64,000 bases of DNA from Bacillus fungorum (lineage in GTDB: Bacteria > Bacillota > Bacilli > Bacillales > Bacillaceae_G): the NCBI RefSeq assembly GCF_002746455.1, contig NZ_NWUW01000019.1:29659-93658 (forward strand), in the 5' to 3' direction. Both the position numbers and the translations under genes were made by a program. This document shows, one piece after another, positions 22,430 to 30,624 of this stretch. The notes under the pieces are model-generated. The model was given only the letters and a program-made list of their open reading frames with translations. It searched no databases and had not been told where the DNA came from. Within the stretch, counting starts at the first letter, position 1; each line of letters begins with the position of its first letter.

Positions 22430-24079
22430 TTAGGATTCTAATTTTTTCGCACGTCTTAATAATAAAAGAAAGACAATGACAAAGAAACCAAGTATAAGGA
22501 AGAATCCATATTGTTTTATATAATCCATTACGTCACTTGCGCTTTTTGATTTTTCAACGTGAATGCCGTCTTTATTAGTAGTAATATGAATATCTTTCAT
22601 TTTCACTTCATTTGTTTCTTTTTGTAAATCAATCCATTCTATATTTGGAATACTTTCTAGATTCTTTAACACTTCTTTTAATGGTTTTACACCTAAGTAA
22701 GGATGATAGAATGCACCAATAACTCCATCGGATAATTTAGAAACTGATAGAGCACGTTCTTTCAGTTTAGCAATAGCTTGTGGCTTATCTTCTTCAATAA
22801 ATCCGACTGTTTCAGGCATTAATTTCATCCCGTGTAAAAAGGATGGAGTACTTGTATAAAATGGTGAGTGCATAGATTTCCAAGTTGTATCACTTAACTG
22901 TAGTTGTCCTACATAAGTTGAAAAGTACCTTGATAATATTTCATATCCTTTTTGAGACATCGTGTAATGAGGTGCTTCAAATGCGACAGGATATAGTTTG
23001 GCGTCCACAAGTTCTTGAATGCCTTTTTCAATATGATCAGTCGTATATTTTTCTTCAAACTCTTCCCCTTTTTTTACGTATGTATTATATGCCTCTATAG
23101 TAGGGAAATCATCTTTTGTTTTTGGTTTTTCATGCTTCGGTTGACGAATTGGTTGATCTGTTTTTACGTCCCAAAATTCAAAACCTTCACCAGTTTCACT
23201 ATCATAAAATTGGTGAGTATAACCATGCATAATAATTGCTGCACCATTCTTTTGCATAGAGCGTAAAAGATCGACTAGCTCAGGTTTATCTTTTAAATGT
23301 ATCGTCTTTCCTGTATCTGGATCTTTATATACCGGGATGACTGTAATCGTGTAAGGGATCTTTTTCTCTTTTAGTAAGGCAGCAATTTCTTTTAATTGAT
23401 TTGTATCTGCGGCTGGATGAACGTCCTCAAGACGTAAATAAGCTTTCGCTTTATTTGTCGTTGGTTTTTGTCCAAAGTAAGAAAATAACATTTCACCGAT
23501 GTAATGGGATATCCAGTTAAAAAGATGTGGCGTTGCAACGTAATAAGATGTTTCATGGTGAACGATTAGTGGGTTCTTGCTATTTGAGTTTAAAGCGTTA
23601 GCAAGAACAGTTCCGTTTGTATCGAAAGATTGAATCAATCGTTCCTCTTCTAAAGTGTTTTTTAGCTTATTACTTGGATATTCGATTTTATTAACTCGTA
23701 TATCATTATCCTTTAGGGTAATGAAAGAAAAGCGATTAGGTAATTGCTCAACATTTTGTCCTAGAACTAATACTGGGCCTGAGAAATTTTCTATAAGTTG
23801 TTTTGTTTCAGTAGGAAACTCTTCTTTTTGTTCACCGATATAGACAATATGTGTATAAGAAGATGAGTTAGTAATTTCATTAGCCTTTTTTAAACTTTTC
23901 GTAGTTATATCGTTTGTAAAATGTCCGAATTGAGTATTAAGGATTTGGATATTATTTGTAATTTTATCGTCTTTTGTACTATATAAAACAAGTAATTTTG
24001 GTTTTGATGACGTTTGTGCAGAGGTGTGGATAGGGATAAGAAGTAAAATACTGAACAAGAGTATTATGCACTTTTTCAT
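22430..24079 (-). CDS. DUF2334 polysaccharide-deacetylase-like membrane protein
   Basis: Encodes 549 aa. Signal peptide at the start (CIILLFSILLLIPIHTSA). The DUF2334 region includes AYLRLEDVHPAAD near residue 237, AAIIMHGYTHQFYD near 300 and ALSVS..GVIGAFYHPYLG near 470, which supply Asp/His ligands like NodB-type deacetylases. A C-terminal membrane helix (FFLILGFFVIVFLLLL) is followed by a basic tail. It therefore sits outside the cell on a membrane anchor and probably acts on an extracellular polysaccharide; the substrate is unknown. ATG 24079 has TAGGAG 8 bases away. Confidence 0.85.
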   Translation of the reverse strand: MKKCIILLFSILLLIPIHTSAQTSSKPKLLVLYSTKDDKITNNIQILNTQFGHFTNDITTKSLKKANEITNSSSYTHIVYIGEQKEEFPTETKQLIENFSGPVLVLGQNVEQLPNRFSFITLKDNDIRVNKIEYPSNKLKNTLEEERLIQSFDTNGTVLANALNSNSKNPLIVHHETSYYVATPHLFNWISHYIGEMLFSYFGQKPTTNKAKAYLRLEDVHPAADTNQLKEIAALLKEKKIPYTITVIPVYKDPDTGKTIHLKDKPELVDLLRSMQKNGAAIIMHGYTHQFYDSETGEGFEFWDVKTDQPIRQPKHEKPKTKDDFPTIEAYNTYVKKGEEFEEKYTTDHIEKGIQELVDAKLYPVAFEAPHYTMSQKGYEILSRYFSTYVGQLQLSDTTWKSMHSPFYTSTPSFLHGMKLMPETVGFIEEDKPQAIAKLKERALSVSKLSDGVIGAFYHPYLGVKPLKEVLKNLESIPNIEWIDLQKETNEVKMKDIHITTNKDGIHVEKSKSASDVMDYIKQYGFFLILGFFVIVFLLLLRRAKKLES

Positions 24080-24329
24080 TTGGTCTGCTCCTATTCTATA
24101 TGTATAGTTCAATTTACAATTATATACAAGAAAAAAGTTATAGTCTATGAAAGTTACATTCTTGCACGTAATTACCAGCTGTTTTTTCACAAAATCGGTC
24201 TAAAGCATGATGATAATATGTATAGTTATTTGCTATGATAAAAGGGTAAGAGAATGATAGAATGTGGGTAATTGTAAAGGGAAGAAGGCTGAAAGGGGAC
24301 AAATTTCAGCGGAGAAAGAGGTAGAGGTA

Positions 24330-24863
24330 GTGAAGAAATTCTTTGTAGGATTTTTAGTTGTCCTTGGGGTGTACTTATATTTCCAAGGAAAGTCTGAAGG
24401 AATGGGTAAGTTAGTGAATGAGATAAGCTATGTTGACTCAGAAGAAGCAAAACAGATGAAACAAGTTATTATAGAGGAAGCAAAGAAAGTCAATCTTCCA
24501 GAATGGATACCTCTTACAATTGCCGAACATGAAAGCCGGTTAAATCCAAGAAGTGTTGGAGATAACGGAACTTCATTCGGATTGTTTCAATTGCACCGTG
24601 GCGGTGGGCTTGCACCAGATCATTTAACCGATGAAGAGTTGAAAGATCCACGTATAAATGCGCAAATTGCAATGCCGCATTTAATGAAAGGATATAAGCG
24701 CGGGGTGCAAAAAGGTTTGACTGATTTTGCATTACTAAAATATATAGCAAATACATCTGGATGGCCAGGGAATTTAGGGCCAGAGTGGACGGATAATAAT
24801 ATGAAGTATAACATCGGGTTAGAGGATGTGTACTATCGAAATAAAGGTGTAATTAAAGAGTAG
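24330..24863 (+). CDS. Lytic transglycosylase-like (SLT domain) protein
   Basis: Encodes 177 aa. GTG start 24330 gives MKKFFVGFLVVLGVYLYF, a signal or membrane anchor, after an AAAGAGGTAGAGG site. An earlier GTG at 24264 has no anchor at its start. The SLT fold reads WIPLTIAEHESRLNPRSVGD with the catalytic Glu in AEHESR, then GTSFGLFQLHRGGG and a final LKYIANTSGWPG. Such enzymes cleave peptidoglycan glycan strands. Confidence 0.82.
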   Translation: MKKFFVGFLVVLGVYLYFQGKSEGMGKLVNEISYVDSEEAKQMKQVIIEEAKKVNLPEWIPLTIAEHESRLNPRSVGDNGTSFGLFQLHRGGGLAPDHLTDEELKDPRINAQIAMPHLMKGYKRGVQKGLTDFALLKYIANTSGWPGNLGPEWTDNNMKYNIGLEDVYYRNKGVIKE

Positions 24864-24886
24864 GTTTTTGAGACCTACTCTATTTT
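24857..24886. terminator. Bidirectional terminator
   Basis: AGAGTAGG / CCTACTCT stem overlapping the stop of the transglycosylase gene and the end of the convergent gene. Confidence 0.75.
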
Positions 24887-25668
24887 TTGTGGGTAATTGC
24901 GTCGTCTTGTTTTGTGAAATACTCCGCTAGTTGTATTTTCACCTCTTCTAGTTTTGTGGAAACTTGCGGTATTTTATATCCTACATATAACGGTGAAACG
25001 ACAAATCTAGGAACAACTTTACAAATGATTTTTCCGTTTAAATAATAGAAGAATAAGTTATAACTACTACATCCTTTATGGAAATCTGTCAGTATGTAAC
25101 GTACAGTTTGCTGAATATAATTTGCTAGTTCATCTATGCATCCAATATCTTCAATGATGATATTAAATTCAGTAAAACCGATAATAGGACGATCTGAAAT
25201 ATTGAGTTCAATATGTTTGTTTTTTTGTACAATGACTCCTCGGAAGTTGTCCTGTTCTACGTTACCGAGATAGTCTACATATTTCATTCCGATAATCTGC
25301 ATGTGTGCATGATGCAAACTTCCACCTGAGAAGGGACCGTGATTTTTGTATAAAATCACAGATGTGAATTCTTCGTTCTTCTGTAAGTCTAACCAATGTT
25401 TAATCGAGAAACGAATTAGCGATCTCATATGTTCTTTTGTATATGTCGCAATATGTTCTTCACAATTATCGGTTTCGATTAGCACCGTTTGAAATGTATC
25501 TTTTAATGTAGGAAATTTGTTTTTTAGCCAAATAATTGAGCCCTCAGTTGCTAAAATATCCGTTAAATTTTCTCTGTCACAAAAAGGACATGCTGCGCTT
25601 CTATTTCGAATGCTTTCTGGTTTTTGTTTGCCGATATCGTTTAAAAAGTATAGTTGTTGTGTATCCAT
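24880..25668 (-). CDS. DUF4931 / GalT-HIT superfamily protein
   Basis: Encodes 262 aa. A CPFCDR metal-binding pair sits near residue 27 and a HIT-like motif SLHHAHMQIIG near residue 117, as in galactose-1-phosphate uridylyltransferases (which have HPHGQ). The active histidine in the centre is kept. The family is uncharacterised and presumably transfers nucleotidyl groups. No Leloir-pathway genes lie nearby. A run of the leader at 25669-25756 shows nothing else. Confidence 0.75.
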   Translation of the reverse strand: MDTQQLYFLNDIGKQKPESIRNRSAACPFCDRENLTDILATEGSIIWLKNKFPTLKDTFQTVLIETDNCEEHIATYTKEHMRSLIRFSIKHWLDLQKNEEFTSVILYKNHGPFSGGSLHHAHMQIIGMKYVDYLGNVEQDNFRGVIVQKNKHIELNISDRPIIGFTEFNIIIEDIGCIDELANYIQQTVRYILTDFHKGCSSYNLFFYYLNGKIICKVVPRFVVSPLYVGYKIPQVSTKLEEVKIQLAEYFTKQDDAITHKK

Positions 25669-25756
25669 TTGTATATATGCCCCTTTAAAATATATGTAAA
25701 AATCCCGCTTAATACATTCGGGAAAAGGAGAAGGAAATCCTTTAAAGGGAATAGGA

Positions 25757-25812
25757 AAAAATAAAAGACAAGATATCCTTATTATGATAGGGTACCTTGT
25801 CTTTTATTTTTT
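25757..25812 (-). terminator. Terminator of peptide operon F
   Basis: AATAAAAGACAAG and its complement form a long stem (with the imperfect centre GATATCC/GGGTACC), overlapping the end of the third cistron. Confidence 0.8.
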
Positions 25813-25926
25813 CTTTAATAGTGTGTATGGATAATATAGAGTATTTTCATTATGTTTCTTTTTTCTATTTTTTATTGTGTATAAGGCAATTGCTGTACTT
25901 GCGATTATAATAATGGCTTTCTTCAT
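25804..25926 (-). CDS. Peptide F3, small membrane protein (40 aa)
   Basis: Starts MKKAIIIIASTAIALYTI, a membrane helix, then a basic KNRKKKHNEN stretch and tail YYPYTLLKKK. Start 25926 has GGGG 9 bases away; ATG 25932 is the alternative. Third cistron of operon F, standing where type 2 membrane peptides stand in B and C, though it does not share their DFVG motif. Confidence 0.65.
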   Translation of the reverse strand: MKKAIIIIASTAIALYTIKNRKKKHNENTLYYPYTLLKKK

Positions 25927-25942
25927 ATTCATTTACCCCTTT

Positions 25943-26020
25943 TTATTGTTGGTTTAATTCTTGGCTAACTGCTTTTGCATCAACTAAAGCGTGTAAAATC
26001 ATTTTTACCATGTTCATCAT
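25943..26020 (-). CDS. Peptide F2, type 1-like (25 aa)
   Basis: MMNMVKMILHALVDAKAVSQ then ELNQQ. Keeps the ALVDAKAV...LN tail of type 1 peptides A-C with a shorter head. Ribosome site AAAAAGGAG upstream. Middle cistron of the F operon. Confidence 0.7.
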   Translation of the reverse strand: MMNMVKMILHALVDAKAVSQELNQQ

Positions 26021-26036
26021 ATTCTTTCACTCCTTT

Positions 26037-26117
26037 TTATAGTTCGTTTAGTTCTTTTACAACTGCTTGTCCGTTCACTAATACCTCAAAGATTGCTTTT
26101 ACGATTTCTTTCATCAT
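26037..26117 (-). CDS. Peptide F1, type 1-like (26 aa)
   Basis: Starts MMKEIVKAIFEVLVNGQAVV and ends KELNEL: the same [AE]LV[DN]..AV...LN skeleton as F2. Preceded by a run of seven G residues acting as ribosome site. First cistron after promoter F. F1 and F2 look like an ancient duplication. Confidence 0.7.
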   Translation of the reverse strand: MMKEIVKAIFEVLVNGQAVVKELNEL

Positions 26118-26159
26118 GATTGTTCCCCCCCTTTTGTTGTCTCTCTTGTTTACATCTTT

Positions 26160-26224
26160 ATTGTATAGGGAGGCATCTTTTCGTACTATCGCTTTCCATT
26201 ACGTGAACATAACAGTTTTGTAAG
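26160..26224 (-). promoter_or_regulatory. Shared-geometry promoter F
   Basis: Minus strand: CTTACAAAACTGTTAT at 26224-26209 (degraded right half), CGATAGT at 26191-26185, 19 bases, TACAAT at 26165-26160. Spacing matches the set exactly although the block is otherwise diverged. Confidence 0.75.
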
Positions 26225-26352
26225 ATTTGATGTCACTTATTGAAATGTTTAGTCTATCTTCATTATTTTCAGAAAAATGACTATTCAAACGTGGAATGGG
26301 AAAGTATAATAAAGAAGTAAGTATTAAATTCCGTACGAAAGAGGTGAATGAG

Positions 26353-26487
26353 ATGAAACGTTCTTTAGCTGCACGTGCCAAATTTTTAGATTTTATCTAT
26401 TTTTGTCGTGCAATTTTTCATGATGTAGTTGTTAACGGGATACGTCTGTCCTTTTTTAACAATTGCATAGTAGCTATTGAACGATAG
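26353..26487 (+). CDS. Small ORF (44 aa) in the ABC-F leader
   Basis: Starts MKRSLAARAKFLDFIYFC and continues RAIFHDVVVNGIRLSFFNN. GAGGTG precedes the ATG by 8 bases. A promoter is plausible (TATAAT near 26307-26312). RAIFHDVVVNG resembles KAIFEVLVNG of peptide F1 on the other strand. It is followed by two terminator-like hairpins and then the ABC-F gene, so it may be a regulatory leader peptide. Longer in-frame start at 26296 is less likely. Confidence 0.5.
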   Translation: MKRSLAARAKFLDFIYFCRAIFHDVVVNGIRLSFFNNCIVAIER

Positions 26488-26518
26488 AAATCTCTTCACC
26501 CATTTTTAATAAACGTGT

Positions 26519-26547
26519 GAAAAGGGAGCTATTTGGCTTCCTTTTTC
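26519..26547 (+). terminator. Leader hairpin 1 before abc-F
   Basis: GAAAAGGGAGC / GCTTCCTTTTTC with one mismatch, followed by only a short T run. Lies between the 44-aa ORF and hairpin 2. Confidence 0.6.
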
Positions 26548-26553
26548 TATGCT

Positions 26554-26592
26554 GAAAACCATGGGGAATGTTTCTTTCCCATGGTTTTTTTA
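26554..26592 (+). terminator. Leader hairpin 2, strong terminator or attenuator before abc-F
   Basis: AAAACCATGGGGA / TTCCCATGGTTTT stem with seven or more T residues, ending 20 bases before the ABC-F start. The position fits a drug-induced attenuator. Confidence 0.75.
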
Positions 26593-26612
26593 TATTGAAA
26601 GGAGTACGGAAA

Positions 26613-28493
26613 ATGACAATTTGTAGTGTAAATAATGTAACGAAATCTTTTGGTGGAAACATCATATTTGAAAATATATCGCTTGAAATAAAGAATGGTG
26701 AACGTGTTGGATTAGTTGGTCGTAACGGTAGTGGGAAGACAACAATCTTTCAGCTTCTAACTGGAATGGAAAGTTTGGATACAGGGGCCATTCATATGAA
26801 GAAAGGTACACGTATTGGTCATGTGGCACAAATTCCGAAATTTGATGAAGGTATGACTGTATATGATGTATTGAGTTCTGCCTTTAAGACAGAAAAGGAA
26901 TTAGAAAGAGAAATGCGTACTTTAGAAAAAAATATGGCGGAAGAACAGGAACCGTCTGCGTTACAAAAATTAATGGAGAGGTACGGAGTAATTCAAGAAA
27001 AGTTTGCGTTTCTTGGTGGTTATGAAATAGAAGCGAATATTATGAAGGTAGCAAATGGTCTACAGGTGACAGAACTATTCACTCGATCGTTTCTGGAGTT
27101 AAGTGGTGGGGAGCAAACAAAAGTAAGCCTTGCATACATGCTATTGCAGAAACCAGATTTACTTTTATTAGATGAACCAACTAATCATTTAGATTTATTC
27201 GCTGTAGAATGGCTAGAACAATTTTTAAAAGAATACAACGGAACGGTTATGGTCATTTCACATGATCGCTATTTCCTTGATGAAGTTGTAACGAAGATTT
27301 TTGATTTAGAAGATGGAGAGATTCACGTGTATCATACAAACTATTCTCGGTTTGTTGAAGAAAAAGAAGAAAGATTGCTTCAGGAGTTTCAGGCTTATCA
27401 AGAACAACAAAAGAAAATAAAGAAAATGAAAGAAGCAATTAAGCGGCTACGTGAATGGGCAAATCAGGCGAATCCTCCGAATGAAGGATTGCATAAGAAA
27501 GCAAGAAGTATGGAACGTGCGCTGGAACGTATGGAGAAGTTAAAGAAACCTATTTTAGAACGAAAACAAATGGGACTCCAGTTTGAAGGGCAAGAGAGAA
27601 GTGGGAAAGATGTTGTTGTAATGAAAGAAGTGAGTAAAGGATTTGCTGACCATCCTTTATTTAACGAAGCAAATTTACATGTTCGTTTTCAAGAGCGTGC
27701 GGCTATCGTTGGTCGTAACGGTACAGGAAAGACAACGCTACTAAAGTTATTATTAGAAGAAATAGAACCAGATGCTGGAGAAATTCGGATTGGTAGTAGT
27801 GTGAAAATCGGTTATTTGTCACAGCATGCGTATGGAAATATGAAGAGTAATGTATTAGAAGCTTTCAGGGAATATGTAGCTGTAACAGAGGGAGAAGCGA
27901 GACATATATTAGCTAAGTTTTTATTTTATGGTCCAGCGGTGTTTAAGAAAGTAACGCAACTGAGCGGTGGAGAAAAAATGAGGTTAAGACTTGCTCAACT
28001 TATGTATCAAGATATCAATTTTTTAATTTTAGATGAGCCGACAAACCATCTCGATATTGAATCAAGGGAAGTTTTAGAGGAGGCTCTTGAACAATATAAT
28101 GGAACGATTTTAGCTGTTTCACATGATCGTTATTTTTTAAATAAGTTATTTGAAAAGACGTATTGGATTGATGAGCGTAAATTATTTGAGTTTGCAGGGA
28201 ACTATGCATGGGCGCGTCAAAAATGGGAAGAAAAACTCGAGAAACAAGTAATAAAACAGCAGCACCAAGGAAGAAAAAGTATTGAACGAGTCCCTGTAAA
28301 AAAGAAAGAAACTAGGAATGTAGAGGAGATTGAAACAGAGTTAATGCATGTAGAAGAAGATATATATGCGCTTGAGTGTAAGATGGAACATGTAGTTGAT
28401 GTTGAAATGCTTGAAAAATTGTATGAAGAAAAAACGAAGAACGAGTTGTTACGAGCGGAGCTATATAATGAGTTAGAGAATATCGTGGAGTAA
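26613..28493 (+). CDS. ABC-F family ATPase (possible ribosomal protection protein)
   Basis: Encodes 626 aa with two ABC domains and no membrane helices. First Walker A GLVGRNGSGKTT (residue ~35), signature LSGGEQTKVSLA, Walker B LLLLDEPTNHLD. Second: AIVGRNGTGKTT (~370), QLSGGEKMRLRLA, FLILDEPTNHLD. The charged linker between them (KKIKKMKEAIKRLREWANQA) is the ribosome-reaching loop, and a C-terminal coiled coil follows. Members either act in translation quality control or protect ribosomes from drugs. The attenuator-like leader favours the second. ATG 26613 follows GAAAGGAG. Confidence 0.85.
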   Translation: MTICSVNNVTKSFGGNIIFENISLEIKNGERVGLVGRNGSGKTTIFQLLTGMESLDTGAIHMKKGTRIGHVAQIPKFDEGMTVYDVLSSAFKTEKELEREMRTLEKNMAEEQEPSALQKLMERYGVIQEKFAFLGGYEIEANIMKVANGLQVTELFTRSFLELSGGEQTKVSLAYMLLQKPDLLLLDEPTNHLDLFAVEWLEQFLKEYNGTVMVISHDRYFLDEVVTKIFDLEDGEIHVYHTNYSRFVEEKEERLLQEFQAYQEQQKKIKKMKEAIKRLREWANQANPPNEGLHKKARSMERALERMEKLKKPILERKQMGLQFEGQERSGKDVVVMKEVSKGFADHPLFNEANLHVRFQERAAIVGRNGTGKTTLLKLLLEEIEPDAGEIRIGSSVKIGYLSQHAYGNMKSNVLEAFREYVAVTEGEARHILAKFLFYGPAVFKKVTQLSGGEKMRLRLAQLMYQDINFLILDEPTNHLDIESREVLEEALEQYNGTILAVSHDRYFLNKLFEKTYWIDERKLFEFAGNYAWARQKWEEKLEKQVIKQQHQGRKSIERVPVKKKETRNVEEIETELMHVEEDIYALECKMEHVVDVEMLEKLYEEKTKNELLRAELYNELENIVE

Positions 28494-28502
28494 AGAAATT
28501 AG

Positions 28503-28552
28503 AAAGAGCAAGTTATTTTCTCATATTTTGAGGGGAGGGCTTGCTCTTTTTA
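28503..28552 (+). terminator. Terminator of the ABC-F gene
   Basis: AAAGAGCAAG ... CTTGCTCTTT stem with T run. Confidence 0.8.
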
Positions 28553-28639
28553 TGTACGAAAGGATAAAAATTGGTATAATTTTCTTGTTATTGCAATGAA
28601 GAGACGAATTTTAGGTTATTAAAACGTGAGGAGAATGTT

Positions 28640-29833
28640 ATGTTAGGATACGCGCGGATTGCTACAATCGTCATGATTTGTTTTGTTTATGCAAACCATG
28701 TTTCACGTGAAACAGCACATTTACAATTTTTTGTGGGTACAGCACTTTTTATTTATATTGTGAATCATATTTTGCTAGTAAAAGTAAGCGGAGGTAAAAA
28801 ACTTGTTTTTTATACACTATTAGCAAATGGGATAGTCACAGCTTTATTAGGTTTTTTATTTCCCGAGACATGTTTATATTTAATTATATTTGGAATTGAT
28901 GCAGTAGGACTATTTATTCATGAATTTCGTAGAAGCATGACATCCTTTTTTATTACTTTTTTCTTTCTTTGTTGGCTTATAAATATACTACATGCGTATC
29001 AACATACAGGTAGTTTAGAATTGGAGAGTAATGCCATTAATTTTATGTTCATCGTTTTTAGTGCTTTAGCTGGGAGTTTAATAAAAAAACTTACAGCTGC
29101 TCGGAAAATGGTAGATGAGCAATATGGAGAATTATCATTATCTCATACAGCTTTAAAAGAAGCGCATGAACAATTACGTCTATATGCCAAAGAGGTAGAA
29201 GAATTGACAGCCGTTCGGGAGCGAAATGATATTGCACGAGAAATTCATGATACTGTCGGTCATAATATGACAGCCTTACTTGTTCAATTACAACTGGCAG
29301 AGGCTTTGTGGAAACAAAAATCAGACACTATGGAAGAGGTTTTACATACATGTCATGGGCTAGCCAAAAAATCACTTCAAGAGGTGAGAGCTTCTGTACA
29401 TGCCTTAAAAGAAGAAGGTAAATTAGGGAACATAATAGAGAATATGCGTGAAATGTTACATGAATATTCTAAAGCGACGAAAGTACAAGTATTTTTTCAA
29501 TTACAAGGGGATCCGGTTGTGATTCCGTTGTCACTACAACCTACACTGCTCCGGGTTATGCAAGAGTCTTTAACTAATGCAAAGCGACATGGGAAAGCGA
29601 GTTTATGTGAAGTGAGTTTAACTTGTTCGACGAAACAAGTTAAACTATGTATTTTGGATAATGGCGTGGGAGTTAACGAGGTAAGCCCGGGTTTTGGTTT
29701 ACTTAATATGAGAGAACGCGTAGAGGAACATGGTGGAACTATTCAATTTGAGAGTGAGATAGAAAAAGGCTTTCAGTTACAGATTGAATTTCCACTTCAG
29801 GAGAAAACGTGGATAATAGGGGGAACTGTATGA
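28640..29833 (+). CDS. Sensor histidine kinase (HisKA_3, NarL type)
   Basis: Encodes 397 aa. Five to six membrane helices in the first 150 residues form the sensor, with very short outer loops (intramembrane-sensing layout). A coiled coil follows, then the phosphoacceptor RERNDIAREIHDTVGHNMTA (His near residue 210) and an ATPase region with LDNGVGV and GFGLLNMRERVEEHGG. It overlaps the response regulator by an ATGA. Together with the downstream ABC-2 exporter this suggests detection of a membrane-active compound or antibiotic (inference). Confidence 0.92.
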   Translation: MLGYARIATIVMICFVYANHVSRETAHLQFFVGTALFIYIVNHILLVKVSGGKKLVFYTLLANGIVTALLGFLFPETCLYLIIFGIDAVGLFIHEFRRSMTSFFITFFFLCWLINILHAYQHTGSLELESNAINFMFIVFSALAGSLIKKLTAARKMVDEQYGELSLSHTALKEAHEQLRLYAKEVEELTAVRERNDIAREIHDTVGHNMTALLVQLQLAEALWKQKSDTMEEVLHTCHGLAKKSLQEVRASVHALKEEGKLGNIIENMREMLHEYSKATKVQVFFQLQGDPVVIPLSLQPTLLRVMQESLTNAKRHGKASLCEVSLTCSTKQVKLCILDNGVGVNEVSPGFGLLNMRERVEEHGGTIQFESEIEKGFQLQIEFPLQEKTWIIGGTV

Positions 29834-30486
29834 TTCGGATTATGATTGTTGATGATCAATCACTCATTCGTGATGGTTTAGCGATGTTATTAAATTTACG
29901 TCCGGAATTTGAAGTAGTAGGAACGGCTACGGATGGAGATGAAGTGATACAAAAGGTGAAAGAGCTACATCCTGAAATTATTTTGATGGATATTCGGATG
30001 CCTCGTATGAATGGTGTTGAAGGAACACGTTTAGTTAGAGAACAGTTCCCTCATATAAAGGTTCTTATGTTGACGACTTTTAGTGATAGTGAGCTTATTT
30101 TTGAAGCATTGGAGCAAGGAGCAAGTGGCTATTTATTGAAGGACATGGAGACAGATGCAATCGCTCAAGCAATTTTAACGGTGCATAGTGGAGGGGCTGT
30201 GCTTCCTCAGGATGTAACGGCGCAAATCATAAAAGAATTAAAAAAGACAAAAGTAGTAGTAGAGTACAACACACCAGAACAATTAGAAGAATTAACTGAG
30301 CGAGAAGTAGATGTTTTAAGAGAAATTGGACTCGGGTTAAATAATAAAGAGATTGCGGAAAAGCTATTTATTACAGAGGGAACTGTTAAGAATCATGTTT
30401 CTAATTTAATTAGTAAGTTAGAACTGAGAGATCGAACGCAAGCAGCCATATACGCAGTGAGGTATGGCATCACGATGTACACATGA
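29830..30486 (+). CDS. Response regulator, NarL/FixJ family
   Basis: Encodes 218 aa. Receiver domain with IVDDQ, phosphoacceptor ILMDIRMPRMNG (Asp near residue 54) and LTTFSD, LLKDM. The C-terminal LuxR-type HTH has LTEREVDVLREIGLGLNN and VKNHVSNLISKL. Start ATG 29830 overlaps the kinase stop. Probably activates the ABC transporter genes 140 bases downstream. Confidence 0.95.
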   Translation: MIRIMIVDDQSLIRDGLAMLLNLRPEFEVVGTATDGDEVIQKVKELHPEIILMDIRMPRMNGVEGTRLVREQFPHIKVLMLTTFSDSELIFEALEQGASGYLLKDMETDAIAQAILTVHSGGAVLPQDVTAQIIKELKKTKVVVEYNTPEQLEELTEREVDVLREIGLGLNNKEIAEKLFITEGTVKNHVSNLISKLELRDRTQAAIYAVRYGITMYT

Positions 30487-30508
30487 CTTTTGGCATATAT
30501 AATTGTGA

Positions 30509-30541
30509 AAAAGCAGCAGAATTTGCTGCTTTTTTATTTTG
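30509..30541 (+). terminator. Terminator after the response regulator
   Basis: AAAAAGCAGCAGA / TTTGCTGCTTTTTT stem, so the ABC genes that follow have their own promoter. Confidence 0.82.
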
Positions 30542-30624
30542 TACTTCTATCTTAAGGGTGATGGAGAAGAGAAGAGATTTTTCTACAATGAAATTGTAAA
30601 TGAATGCAAAGGGGCTGAATCAGT

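Noticed and set aside
13024..26224. PhoP, TnrA or ECF-sigma control of the shared promoters
   Set aside because: No tandem 11-bp TTAACA array in the strict sites, no TGTNAN7TNACA match, and the -10 boxes are SigA-like, not ECF-like.
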